Positions 34,574-46,477 of a DNA stretch of 64,000 nucleotides are shown here, piece by piece (position 1 is the stretch's first letter; every line of letters starts with the position of its first letter). Under the pieces are notes generated by a model. That model saw nothing but the letters and a program-made list of their open reading frames with translations, was not told the DNA's origin and ran no database searches. Source of the DNA: Syncephalis plumigaleata (Eukaryota > Zoopagomycota > Zoopagomycetes > Zoopagales > Piptocephalidaceae); the NCBI GenBank assembly GCA_025201365.1, contig JAIXMF010000001.1, positions 868,001-932,000 of the forward strand, read 5' to 3'. Made by a program: the position numbers and the translations under genes.

Positions 34574-36181
34574 CTAGTCATCATCTTCATCTTCATCATC
34601 ATCTTCATAGGTTTGCTTAAGCATCTCGTAACAGAATAGTCCTATGGACGTTGCGGGCACCGCTTTCATTAGATTCGTGGCTAACCCCGCGTATAACCAT
34701 GGTCGCCATCCTCCGGCCATTCTGGCTAGACGACGACATCGATGCCATGAAGTCGCGTATAATCCGCCATGTACTTGCTCGCCACCCTTTAAAAGCAACG
34801 TACTACGTACTCTATCAAGTGGATGATCTATCAGTTGATACGCTGCTCCTGCCGCTGCTCCCGCAGTTAGTATGGATGCCGTGTTCATTAGGGTTTCATC
34901 TAATGAAGTGGTCGACACGCCTTTTGCCTTTCGGTGATGCAGGAATACCTTTGCACTATCGAAGACACTAAAGAATATCGCGTATCCTAACGAATCCTAC
35001 ATTCGTTATTTGTTACTACTTGCATCAATCTATCTGTTATTCCCCTTTTCTTGTATATACTAACCTTAGCTAGTGTAAATAGAAACCCGCGATACATGCC
35101 ATTAGGACCTAGTTCTTGAATGGTGGCTCGTGCAAACTCCATAAATCCACGGAAACGACCTGATAAAAAGTCTTGTACCTCCAAACGAACTTGTAATGCA
35201 TCCAGTGGTGTAGCAACCACGGCATGCATTGCACCGGCAATCGCACCTGCTTTCAAATAACTATACACTGGAATATTAAGCTCTGTTGCTGTTGCTGTTG
35301 CTGTTGCTGTCAATGATGATGACAATCCAGAATATTGATCTAATAAGAAGGATTCCGTGCTAGTTTGCTTCATTAATCGATCCCGTTGTTCCTCGAGTAG
35401 TTTCTTTTCTTCTACTTTCTCTTCTTCCAACATTTGAACCAGCTCATAAGTTGTAAATAAAACAGCACCACATGCACCATTAGCCATTAGTGGTGGTAAC
35501 ACATGTCGTGGTATAAATGACCAGCCTTCCTGGCGTACCGCATTCGCTAGTAGACCAATGGTAGATGCACGCCATCGTGTCAACAATGCTCCCATTGTTT
35601 TTGTATTGCTACTCTTGCTCGACACTTCTTGCGCTATACTCGCCGGTGGTGCAATCGCTCGTGCCATTACTAGATAGTCAACGCGTACCGGTCTAAATAG
35701 CTAAATGAAATAATCAATCTACACATCATTCAGTATTACTATTGCTCGGGTCTACCTTAAGCGGTGATTTGTACCATAAATACAACGGTTTCAATATCAT
35801 CGATCGGACAACCGCGGAAGTGGCACCCGCTGACACCGAATGGCGTTTATGCAGCTGGCTTTCTATTTGCTGCATCCGCTGCTCCTCCCCTAATAGCATT
35901 GAGTCAACTATAGCCTCGGTATTTGCAAGTGGTATCGAGGAATCACATTGGTCAGATGGTGATAGTGCTGGACTAGGAATAGCTTCTGAATTACTCGGCA
36001 CTTCTGTGGCCATTGTATTTGCAATGGCTATACTACTAGCACTGCTTGCTTCTTCATTGGGGAGTAAAGGTTTTGTATCGTTATTGCTGAAAGGTAACGT
36101 CGATGGCTGACTAGTAGTAGTAGTAGCTATATTATTTGGTGTCGTTTCGCAATTATCCGATAATACGTTGGCTGCCTCCAT
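34574..36181 (-). CDS. Mitochondrial carrier family protein, divergent
   Basis: Exons 35756-36181, 35065-35700 and 34574-34996 give 494 aa. The carrier fold is visible as membrane repeats with modified signature motifs: TPLDALQVRLEV (second repeat, after AGAIAGAMHAVVA) and HPLDRVRSTLLL (third repeat, after AGAAAGAAYQLID). The first repeat is weak (VRSMILKPLYLWYKSPLK). A long acidic and Ser-rich N-terminal extension (~110 residues) and a Gln/Glu-rich insertion with an Ala-Thr dipeptide run between repeats make it longer than typical carriers (~300 aa). The tail is poly-acidic (DDDEDEDDD). Substrate not predictable. Introns are 55 and 68 nt. Confidence 0.8.
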
Positions 36182-36484
36182 AACTCCATACTATGTTTAT
36201 ATGTTCATGAAGAGGAAAAGATCAGCACGAATGACAGCATTAACAGGGGTAATGAACTCGAGCGAAACAAAGCATTTTACGAACCAGCAAGCGGGAATAA
36301 TGCGGAAAAAACTTTTTCTCGCGTCATTTGATATGTAATACTTTGATGTTGATTAGGAAATCAGCCTGTAATACTAATCACGATCATCGCTTAGTATTTT
36401 ATCATGACATACTTGTCATGTATCATTTTAACCTGTAAACTGCAATTACTTGTATCGAATGTAATATTTCATAATACAATGGTA
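36182..36484. other. Spacer upstream of the carrier gene
   Basis: AT-rich promoter region of the carrier gene up to the left edge of the duplicated segment. No gene seen. Confidence 0.5.
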
Positions 36485-36510
36485 ATTGTAATGGTCAGAA
36501 TAGGACATAT

Positions 36511-36870
36511 TTATTCAATAAATGATTGAATGATCTTGTAGATATATTTCTTGTACCAAGGAATAATGACTTGAATAGCATGGACACTAAATGAGGGCTT
36601 GTAGTACCAATCCATTCTTGACTTGAATACCTATATATCTACTTGATGATGTCCTTGTATTACTCACAAAATACCATTAATGATATTGGCAGCATGAAAG
36701 GCGCTACTGCTATGGGCACTTCTATGGTTATGGCCAGACATATGATGGTGATGAGATGGAGGAGCACGACGCTCGACAATAGCACGACGGATCCTATTGG
36801 GATTAGCTTCAACGATGGCCAGGCTGGCGACAACGGCGACGGCAATAGCGATAACAGCAGAGAACTTCAT
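36511..36870 (-). CDS. Small secreted His-rich peptide, copy 2
   Basis: Exons 36668-36870 and 36511-36586 with intron 36587-36667 (81 nt, one shorter than copy 1). The 92-aa product differs from copy 1 at two residues, both within the hydrophobic core of the signal peptide (I to V and V to L); the predicted mature part is identical. The TATA element, leader, splice sites and stop/AATAAA overlap are also the same. Both copies appear functional. Confidence 0.75.
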
Positions 36871-37022
36871 GTTGATGTTGGTCTAGTGGAATATAGACAA
36901 GTAAATAGAATAGAATAAGAATACAGAGCAATAATAGTAGTAGCTAGAGTAGTAGCTAGAATAGAGTAGAGTAGAAGAGCGAATATGAAGATGGCAAATC
37001 GAGTGTGTCAAGCAGTGCTCAA

Positions 37023-37028
37023 TTTATA
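37023..37028 (-). promoter_or_regulatory. TATA box of secreted-peptide gene, copy 2
   Basis: GGCTATAAATTG on the minus strand, 153 bp upstream of ATG 36870, as in copy 1. Confidence 0.65.
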
Positions 37029-37430
37029 GCCGAGATGATGATGATGATGGCGGATATTCCTAGTGAGCATAATATGATGATTATAGACCACAACCAGACT
37101 ATCTCCATACGATACTCTCCTCTGTACATGGATTGTACTAGGAATGATGGAACATTCATCAGACTGCACGTTTACCATGCAATCCATGTGGATATTGACC
37201 AGTAGATTTGCTATCTGAATGATAGAGCAATACTGTTCTAACAGCATCATGCAAGTCAGTAGTGGATATTGGTATGGCTGCATTGGCATATCAATGCTTA
37301 CGGGTAGTACATTGAGTAAGCAAGTACCAATTAGATGAATGGTGAATGTTTGTCATGTCGTGTCACCGCATGCTTTGTCAATTGTCTGAATCTACACATC
37401 ATCATTTCAGAATGCTCCATCAATAATGGC

Positions 37431-38114
37431 AGCAATGCTTCTTTATTGCTTAATGAACTGTTAGCTATAATCATATTAGTTGATCAAAATGAAAATGATG
37501 AGCGGCACGTCAAAGAGCTACATATTTTTAACCTAGTTAACAATGATACAAATCTAGCGTAGCCATAGCAATAAATACACATAATACCAAAGGTAAAGAC
37601 AAAAGCACAAATAAGCAAAATGTAAATAAGCGATTAGTATGCAATAATGCTATATTGAACAGGTATACTAAAGGATCATACACTAATACGATTATAACGA
37701 TATACTTTATATGGATTTAATGATAGTGTTGAATGTACGTAGTGCCCTAGACTATCAATGCTTCTATACAAGCATAATTGTTATGGCATTTATAATTACT
37801 ATAAGCTTTATTAGCAAGGCAATGATATCCAACTGAATCTATCAAAAGAATAGAGTTTGTTATGCTTAAAGCGTAGCGCTTACTTTCACCTACATGGCAA
37901 TACACCAATGTAGTTTATCAGGCAAACCCGTTATCGCTTGATTGGTCGTTAGCCATCATATGGTTACACGAGCTGTACTATCACATTCTATGGCGATGAC
38001 CAGTATCTGCGACTGGATTGCGCGTCAGCTTCTTGAACTACCACTACTATCACCGTTTATTCCCGTTCATTCGACAATTACAACTGTGTTATTTGCTAGT
38101 TATTTAGTCAGAAC
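37431..38114. other. Intergenic, peptide copy 2 to kinase-like gene
   Basis: AT-rich, no gene with support; presumably the promoter of the kinase-like gene. Confidence 0.5.
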
Positions 38115-39426
38115 ATGCGCTATACAACCATTGTCCCATTAGTATGGGGATTGATATATGGCAGTCATGTCACAGTTAATGGAATCATGTCGCCATTTGA
38201 ACAGGACCACTGTCGAATGGCGTTAACTTCGAGCATGTGGTTATCGGCCGAATACGAGCCATACGCCTATATGAGCATGGTCGATGATTATATGCCATTC
38301 TCGGTGTACAATCAAGACTATGTCATAGGTGAAGAGGAGGCGTTCGGTATACCTGGTCTAGTACTCGAGGAAGAACGAGATACCGAAGGTGCTATGAGCG
38401 ACTACACGGGCTATGTATCATTTCATGGTCAACCGGCGTTCATGAAGTGCAGTTACAAACTCGACTGGTATGATCGTGAGGTTTACGCACTAATTGTAAG
38501 TACCTTTATTGTTATCACATGCATACCTGGTCTAATCTAATTCATTCATTATTTGATTGATAGGCTCTTAGAAGGATGGATCCACGAATGCTTGTCACTC
38601 TACCGTGGAAAGGCTACGCCGGCTTATCTTCACCGAGAAATCTGCTTGCCCAAGTGTTAAGCTATTTCCGCACTGCAGATGGATATGGTTGTATGGTGTT
38701 AGAGCTAGTCGATGGAATCACGCTAAAAGAATACGCGGCAATGCTGAGTCCGCTACAAAAGGACGTGGCATTGAAGGATGTGGCACGTCAACTAGTTGTT
38801 AGTAAGTACACTACACTATCCAATGCAATAACGATGAATAACAATTGGATTAGGTCTGGATTACATACATCGAAATGGATGGGCACATTGTGACTTAAAG
38901 GCCAGAAGTACGTGGTATAATCAGTGTATTAAGTGATATTCGATGGAAATGCACGAATGCTAATAGCTCAATTATAGATGTTATGGTGAATATACTTCCT
39001 CCAAGCAATGATGGAAAGCCACAGGCACGCGTCACCTTGATTGACTTTAATCTCGCCCTACCTATTGTCGAGGATTTCGATCCTCCTCATGCACATAGTA
39101 TTGGCATGTCGCCACCTGAATTCTACAAGAAAAAGGAAGTCATACTGGAGGCATACGATGCATGGCAGTTGGGAGCATTGTTCTACTCGCTATTCATGAA
39201 TCGTGCACCATACGAGATTGATTATCCTAGGGAAGGCCAAAAGAAAAACTGGTCGAATGTGCGCAGACGAAAGTTTATGCGTGATCTACTGGTGCATCAG
39301 CAGCATAGCTACACTCCACTCAACTGCAGTAGTGATGCACGCGACTTTATCGAAATACTAATGGAAGTTGATCCTAAGAAACGACCAACGATGAGGGAGC
39401 TTATATGGCACAAGTGGCTAAGGTAG
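38115..39426 (+). CDS. Kinase-like protein with signal peptide
   Basis: Exons 38115-38495, 38564-38801, 38854-38907 and 38978-39426 give 373 aa, all in phase. The N-terminus is a signal peptide (MRYTTIVPLVWGLIYGSHVT). The kinase fold follows: candidate beta-3 Lys in PAFMKCS, candidate helix-C Glu in DWYDREVYAL, the hinge-like CMVLELVDGITLKEY, catalytic loop HCDLKARN, metal-binding IDFNLAL (DFN instead of DFG), an APE-like SPPEF, DAWQLGALFYSLF (subdomain IX) and KKRPTMRELIWHKWL (subdomain XI). Asp, Asn and Lys are kept, so activity is possible; it is a non-RD type. No glycine-rich loop is obvious. The signal peptide places it in the secretory pathway or outside, unlike ordinary kinases. Confidence 0.8.
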
Positions 39427-39674
39427 ATGATGCTAATACGCTAATTATATTAATGCAGATTGGTATACACACACACATATATATATAAATATATAAATAT
39501 ATAGATCTAGATCTATCAGAGTCATTAGAATTAATATGCCATATTATTGTTGTTCATTGTTTATAACCAATCTATATTAATAAATCATTAGCAATACATG
39601 ATCTACTAGGATTAATGATTATAAAACATTTTATTAATTTTAAATAAAGCTTTAGTACAATAAACATTTCAATG

Positions 39675-42592
39675 TTAATTTGTTGTGGTTGTGGTTGTGG
39701 TTGTGGTTGTTGACATGGGCAAAAACAAATGTAAACGTTCTATAAAATCCTCCAAATCTTCTTTACCAATCTCTAATACTGAAGTGTCAAATCCATCATG
39801 GCGTACTTGTGCTCGTATCTCATCGGCACATCGATGAAAAGCAATACCAAATGGACTATAACATCATCAATGCATTAGTATTCATATCACCACCATCATT
39901 ATTACTTACTTTTGTCGTATGGGACTAGATTCAATGTTTGCATCATCAGCTAGACCAACGACTAGAAATACGTTTTGTGGTTCACAAAATGTTGCCAATA
40001 CAAATGGTAATCGTTTCTTGTTTGTCGCCTAATTGATGTTAATGTCAATCATTATTACTACTATTAATATTGATATTGATATTTAGAACTTACTCGCATA
40101 GCATCAAGTAGAAATAGAGCAAGCTGACTAGCAGTTAATGGATGAGCGAATACAGGCAGATCAGGACCATCTCGTAATACGGTGAATCGAAAGTTATTTA
40201 AGGTTCTAACGGCACGCTTCTCAATAATTGTAACCGCTTGTCGTACAATTGTTTTTCGCATTGCTTTAGCTAAATTGATTCCCATATTCAATAGTTCCGC
40301 ACTTATGACAATAATGATGATGTTATTGTAAGTGTTATAACACGATTAATGATCTATAATGACTTACCGACCAAGTGCATCATATGCTATCCAAAAGCTT
40401 TGTAACCATGCTTTGTTATGGTCTGATCGTTGCTCTTCCGCTTCTCCTCCTTCACCTCCTTCCTCCGTTGTCTCATTGTAATTCCCCATACCACGATGTG
40501 TAGCATCCAAATGAATGGCTTTCCTGTAATGTACGGAAAGTAATCGATTCAACTCACGTTCATGACCAGTATGATTCGTTTCCTCCACATCGATTAATCG
40601 TCCCACCGTGGCTCTATCCGATTTTAACAAGGCTGTAATGCTGTAAACAGCATCAGATGCCGAGATACAACCATTGTAACCGATCACTCGCACGAATGAC
40701 GGGAATTGCAATGATTCAAGTCGATAGAATGCCGCCACTTCCTTGAGATGTTGTCGCATTTTACGACGTAATGTTGGATCTAGCTCAGAGTGCAATTCAT
40801 TGGCTTGTCGTTTAGATAAACTAATAGAAACAATTAGCATGCTTCATCCAAGTGCATAACAATAGCAACAATATTAGTAGTAATCTTGTATTGACCTACC
40901 CTATTTTAGCCAATAGATTCAATAGTTTTGTACGACCGCGTTCACTCCAAATACCCAAACTAGTAGCCACATAGCGGGAATGGTAGAGTGCATCGTAGAA
41001 TGACCAATGACGATAGAGCATAAGCCTAAATGTATAGGGAACAGCAGCAGCATTGGTTAAGGCATTCACTATATAATCATGTTATCGCTTGCTTAGTAAA
41101 GGATATTCTTTAGTATATTGAATTTGATCACGATCTGCGGCTATTGCTCGACGTTCCGCGGCTATCAATTCAATACGCTTCTTCGCCTCTTCCGCTGTCT
41201 CGTTCAGTAGTCGTTTCATTGGTATCTCGTCCTCTCGTTCTTTAGCCTCGAAATGCGCCACTTCATCTCGCATAGTTGACATGACACTTTCGAATTTTAA
41301 TCGCTCGCATTGATCATGCACAAACATACTCGTGATACCAATAATGGATAGCCTATTGCTACGTGAATATCCATGCTATTGAGTAGTCCCGCTTTGCTTA
41401 CCATAATAGTTCTCGTGTAGCGCGCGACAATTGGTTGGCAAGTTGGTACATTTGCGAGGCACATGCATTGCCGTGATATGAACCTCGACTGTAATACTCC
41501 ACCATTAGGGCACGATACTGTTTACGTCTAGATCGTTTGTCTAAGCGTTGTTCCTATACATTATTCGTAAATAACTAGTGTTCTCTCACTCATTAATAAA
41601 CATTACCTTTTTGTCAGCAACTTCATCTGATTGTAGACGTGGTCGACGTGATGGACGATCATCGATATTCATTTCAAACGAGTAATCATGACTGGATCTT
41701 TTCCGTGTATTTACCTCTCCATTAATTGTAATAATGCCATCGATGTATCATGATTACTGTCATTATCAATAGTGTCATTAATCTCTGAATGATTATCTCA
41801 TCATCGGTTGCATTATCGATTGTAGAGTCCACTTCGACTAATTGATCCTCTCCTTCTTCATCTTCATAATTGTGTTCTCTATTAATTATCTGTCCATTAA
41901 CAACGATTCCTCTTCTCCTTCTTCTTCCTCTTCCTCTTCCTCTTCACTGCTAGAAAGTGCAAACTATCATAGTATAAGTAATACAATTGGATGCATGATC
42001 ATTATAGATTGACTAACCCCGACTTTCTCATAGGCTTCCTGCTCTTGTCTTAGCGTTACTTCTGCTTCACCGTCATCAAGCACAACCACTTGCGCACTTC
42101 CAAATAGATTACGTAAATGAATTGGACGATGTGTGTCGCAAACGTAAATGGTATGCTGTTCACTTAATGAAAACATCTCCGTTAAATCAACTAGTGCACC
42201 ACAGTTAAGCATGATAATGCTTTTTAGCTAATATTAAACGATATTAATTAGCAAGCATGTATCATTGCAACTATTCACGCTTACTTCTTCATGTTCTTGA
42301 ATCAACTCTTGTCCTATCTCCTCTAGATCGGTATAGCCTGCAACAGGCACTACTTTATGCGATATAAAGTCGTTTGTCAATAAATTCTAGCATTATAACA
42401 TTGTTATTATCACTATTATTGAATTATGTATATATATATATATATATATTGACTTACTACTAGAATACGACAGGCGCATAGAGCGTCGGCATCTGGAGCC
42501 ACAAAGATGGCCACCGTACAGTAGCCATTAAGGGCTTGTCGCTTAATATTATCATATGCCAGGGCAAGTTGCGTGGCACTATAGTACACCAT
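39675..42592 (-). CDS. CDC45: CDC45 replication initiation factor
   Basis: Cdc45 is part of the CMG helicase. The N-terminal DHH-like part has VAPDADALCACRIL, HKVVPVAGY, a GALVDL motif (MLNCGALVDL) and CDTHRPIHLRN. A long acidic linker follows, then YYSRGSYHGNACASQMYQLA, the Cdc45 block FRLMLYRHWSFYDALY, RVIGYNGCISASDAVYSITA and a Thr-rich C-terminus (MSTTTT...). Exons: 42458-42592, 42285-42386, 42018-42227, 41607-41963, 41402-41553, then one from 41352 down, one ending at 40900, 40368-40820, 40094-40301, 39910-40028 and 39675-39855. The acidic-linker exon shows three one-base frame slips (near 41900, 41795, 41740). Around 41060-41130 the frame meets a stop; a 63-nt intron with a weak GTGATC donor would bypass it but is unproven. 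Confidence 0.93.
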
Positions 42593-43250
42593 CGCAATAT
42601 TTCATGCAATAACTAAGAAGAAAGGAAAGAATGTGGGATGCTGTCGCTATAGTATTATCACAGCAGCGTAGTACTAATTAGTAACATATAAATGAATGGT
42701 ATGCATGTGTCTCTCGCTCTCTCGCTAACTCTTACGATCAAGCTAGTTGTCGTTTATGGTGATCACACACACCCTACTGATCCGGTTACTCCTGATCTTT
42801 ATCACGAATAATACGATAGATAATACTGTCCAGTAATATGGAATTAGCGTAATGTGTTTGGCAAGTGATAGTGGTGGTGTGGTGGTGATAGGAACAAAAA
42901 AGGTGCGCGTGTAGTGCAAGAAAGCAAGGGCATACACGGTGCGGAGAAGAAAAAAGAAACAACGACGCGTTGTGGACGCGTTTACAACAAGGGAAAATCG
43001 TAATGTGGAAATACGCGCATCACTTGTAGGCAAACAAACGCATTTGGCCCTTTCTTTAACAATGATAGAGGCATAACATTACACTTTATGCATATATATA
43101 TGTATATGTATATTTATTGAATAGATCTAGTAATATCATAGTATTACACTTGAGTATTCTGCGTAGTAATATGCTCTGACTGACGGATTGACATGGAACA
43201 ACATGCTAAGTATTTTATATCGATTGATTAGTTTTACTTTCTATTTCATC
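42593..43250. other. Intergenic, CDC45 promoter and TRAX 3' side
   Basis: Holds the presumed CDC45 promoter and the TRAX 3' end. CT-rich and TA-rich runs; a 96-codon minus frame here has no family features and I do not call it. Confidence 0.5.
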
Positions 43251-44261
43251 TCATAACATTCTCCGGTAACTTGCCTCGTCCACCTTTTCTATGCTTGTAT
43301 GCATTGTATCTATCTTTTGTCTTAGTGTATGAGCCGTGTGTCTATCAAGGGTTAATGCATCAAATCCTATTATCGATTATTATCGATTAGTATTACAAAA
43401 GAAACAATAATGAATCAACTCTACCAAATACAATGGGACGAAGAAAGTTGCATGCATTCAATGCAGTATCCCTTTGACCAGCGGCTATTGCGTTGATTGC
43501 CATTCGCATCAGTTCTCCCGTAAGATCAGCAAGTCCAAGGAGGAATGTAGTTTCTGTCAGTAGTATATTCTAGTATTTCTCATTTAGTTGCTTATACGAT
43601 TAATTACTAAATAGTCTGTACACTACCTCACAATCAGCTTGTTTAAACAAATGACGTATCTCTTCCAAGGTTACTAAGCGATGCTCTGTTAAATAAACAC
43701 GATAGGCAATTGCTTCGATGAATTCCTCCAATGCAGGCGTAACACTACGTTCATAGCTAATATCCTATTTGTTAGGTAGAACAGTAATAGTCATAGTATT
43801 TCACTAGTACGTTACCAGTAAAAGTCATTATTCGCTAATTCATTAGATATCTTCTTGAATAGTTGCATAATCTCGTCGTAAGATGTCTGTGTCTTTGCCA
43901 AAATCGATTCCGTAGATTGATCGAGCATTCTATGAAAATGTATATAAGTTTACTTGTCCTAAACTATCATCTAGATAGATAGATGGATGATTTACCGATG
44001 TAATGCAAATATCAATCGCTTGCTTGCTACCGTAATATCTCTATAATAAAGCATAGAAATAGTTAATATGAACTGATTACTAGCGACGCTCATCAATTCA
44101 ACTCTATTTACCGCGAACATTTCACGAGTCTTTCCCGTCTATCATGCTATTATTCCTCATTAGTATTCCAATTAGCGTATACCATAATCACTACTAACAT
44201 GTGCATCAAGAGAGACGCGTATTTGTTCAAATGTCTGCGTAATAACAGTTGAGGAAGACAT
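43251..44261 (-). CDS. TSNAX: Translin-associated factor X (TRAX)
   Basis: Catalytic partner of translin in the C3PO nuclease. Seven exons (44199-44261, 44112-44146, 43996-44040, 43816-43929, 43627-43756, 43425-43569, 43251-43366) join to 215 aa in phase. TRAX hallmarks: HDRRERLVKCSRDITVASKR, IFALHRMLD, ALEEFIEAIAYRVYL with the acidic EEFIEA site (catalytic Glu region), and LLGLADLTGELMRMAINAIA. The DLTGELMR wording separates TRAX from translin itself. S. pombe has TRAX while S. cerevisiae lacks it (known). The start at 44261 is the most downstream in-frame Met before the SSSTVITQTFEQIR segment; an upstream Met would add ~35 residues. It is head-to-head with QCR2, 355 bp apart. Confidence 0.93.
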
Positions 44262-44616
44262 GGATGTCGTCACAGTAAATAAACGAATATGGTTGCGTGT
44301 GTTATGTGGTTGTAGCAAACATGGGTTGTTAACACACGCACATATCACTAAGTATGATGATGACATTTTTTTGCATTGAATTGCTTTGTAGTTGTTTCCG
44401 CTTCCACCCGATCTCTATTCGTCGATTATCCTCCTACAAACTCACTTATAACACAACGCAACACACAACACTCGAAAGAAAGAGAGAAAGAGAGAGAACT
44501 AGAGAAACGAGATTGACGACTAGCGCTGCGCTGTAACAATCCCTTTTCTCTTTCTATTTTACACTGCTCACTTGTTTCTTCCGTTTTGATTATTATTATT
44601 ATTACGGTTTGTTGTC
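44262..44616. promoter_or_regulatory. Shared divergent promoter, TRAX/QCR2
   Basis: A 355-bp region between two start codons on opposite strands. It contains an ACACAACGCAACACAC-type repeat and a GAAAGAGAGAAAGAGAGAG run (44473-44495) on the + strand, then TC-rich leader sequence before QCR2. Confidence 0.55.
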
Positions 44617-46299
44617 ATGTTGTCGGCTACTCGTCGTTTATCTGCCTTGAATGCGGTAACCCGATCCGTACGTACGTACGCGTCAACTAGCGCTGCCACC
44701 TCCACTGCTGCGAAACGCGACACAACCACTGCCCCTACTACAGGTGTTAGTGGTTCTGGTCAGGCTCAAGTATCAGAGACAGCCCAGGGAATTCGTGTGG
44801 CCACCTATGATGATCTGTCCTCTCCGGCAGCTGGTCTATCCCTGATTCTTAATGCAGGTGCACGCCATGAAAGTTCGGAAACTATTGGCTTATCGCATTA
44901 CTTGAAGAATTACGCATTCAAGGCAAGTCATCTTAAAGATATTGCTAGTAGTATTTCATGATTATGCTTACTAACCTCTATATTGTTATGCAATCCTTAC
45001 TATAGACGAATGATAAACGTACTGCATTCCGTATTGCTCGCGAGGCTGAACTTCAAGGCGCCGTTCTTTACGCCGATGCATCCCGCGAGACCATTTCATA
45101 TCGCGCTCGTTTCCTACGAGGAGACTGGTAAGTTGTCTTATTATCATCATTATCATCAATAGTATGTAGTAGCTAATCCTATCTAATTATTATTATATCA
45201 GGGAATACTTTACTGAAATCCTATCGGATATTGTAACAAAGCCGAAATTCGCTCATTATGAATTGCCCGAAGTACGTACTCAAGTTCAAGCCGAGTCAAA
45301 TGCTGCATTGACCAATCCTACCATCGCCGTACTTGACGCGTTACATCGTGTGGCTTACCGCACCGGTCTTGGCAATTCATTATACGCACCCACCAATCTA
45401 TCCGTTTCCGCCGATGCTATTCGTCACTTCCAACTGGCCAATCTATCCGGTTAACGGTGATTGGACACGGTGTGGAACATGGCTCGTTGATTAACGCGCT
45501 AGAGAGTGTATTCTCTGGATTCAACCTTGCTCCTCAGCCAACCTCGATTGCTACTAAATACCATGGTGGTAGTCTGCACATTGATAGCCCAGTGGCAGTT
45601 GCCTCCGGTAATGCTGTGTGCGCGCTAGCCTTCCCCGTCGAGTCAGCGGCCGATCGTGTTACCGCTCGTGTACTTCGTCACTTGTTGGGCGGAGAGAAGC
45701 GTCTCAAATGGGCGGATAGCCAGAGTCCATTGGCCCGTGTCGCCCAACAGAATGGCGGTGAAGTACGTGGTTTGAACTTTGAATACTCTGATGCCGCACT
45801 AGTTGGATTCCTCGTACACGCACCGGCCGATAACATTCGTTCAGCTGTTCACGAGATGGTAGCCGAATTGCGTAAGGTAGCCGATGGACAAGTCGATGCC
45901 GATGCCGTGTCTCGTGCATTGGCCACTGCTCGTTTCGAGGCAGTCGACACTGTCGATTCCATGGATGCACGCCTAACAAAACTAGGCGAAGATGTAAGTG
46001 TTCTGTCAATAACTAGCAAAACATGAATACCAATACATTGTTCTACTATTTAGGTGGCAACAACAGGTCAATCTACTTCGGTGAACGATTCGATTGCTAC
46101 CATTTCATCTGTTCAATCGGCACAGGTTATTGACGTAAGTTGTAGACAAGTTGTTATTAGTATAGAATAGGAATAACTAATGCTTATATATCATTGTATA
46201 TGTGTATAGTTGGCTCGTCGTTTGCTAAAGACTAGTCCATCTTTGACGGCAGCAGGCAATCCTCATGATTTGCCATTTGCCGATGAACTTGGCTTCTAA
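44617..46299 (+). CDS. QCR2: Cytochrome bc1 core protein 2 (Qcr2)
   Basis: M16-type core subunit of complex III in the mitochondrial inner membrane. Exons 44617-44922, 45006-45127, 45202-45993, 46054-46134 and 46210-46299; intron 1 (44923-45005) has a GC donor (AAG|GCAAGT). Landmarks: Ser/Thr/Arg-rich presequence, GLSLILNAGARHESSETIGL, FRIAREAELQGAVLYADASR, LHRVAYRTGLGNSLY, IGHGVEHGSL and the terminal LARRLLKTSPSL. As in other core-2 proteins the zinc motif HXXEH is absent. One frame slip near 45451 (TCCGGTTAAC): a single extra G gives SGLTVIGHG, and the coding length then becomes an exact 464 codons. The gene is essential in most fungi, so assembly error is the most economical reading. Confidence 0.93.
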
Positions 46300-46477
46300 A
46301 GAGGATAATCATCCATTACTTACTTACTTGCTTACTTGCTTACATAGTTGGTTGGTTAGTTGGTTGATTCACTCCGGTGATATTAACACCATTTTTTACC
46401 TTCATTCTCGTTATTTGATTGTGCCAATTAATATTGATCTATATTGTGACACTATCGAGATAATAAAGATGCTCTTT

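Larger units (their letters stand above)
36485..37430. repeat. Segmental duplication, copy 2
   Basis: Same orientation as 20689-21622, offset 15,795-15,796 bp. The left junction follows directly on unrelated sequence at ATTGTAATGGTCAGAATA; the right end fades after ~37320 through indels (for example an inserted TTTGTCATG-like block). Confidence 0.95.

Noticed and set aside
42743-43033. 96-codon minus frame upstream of CDC45
   Set aside because: Low-information, no motif, lies in a promoter; not conserved in any family I know.
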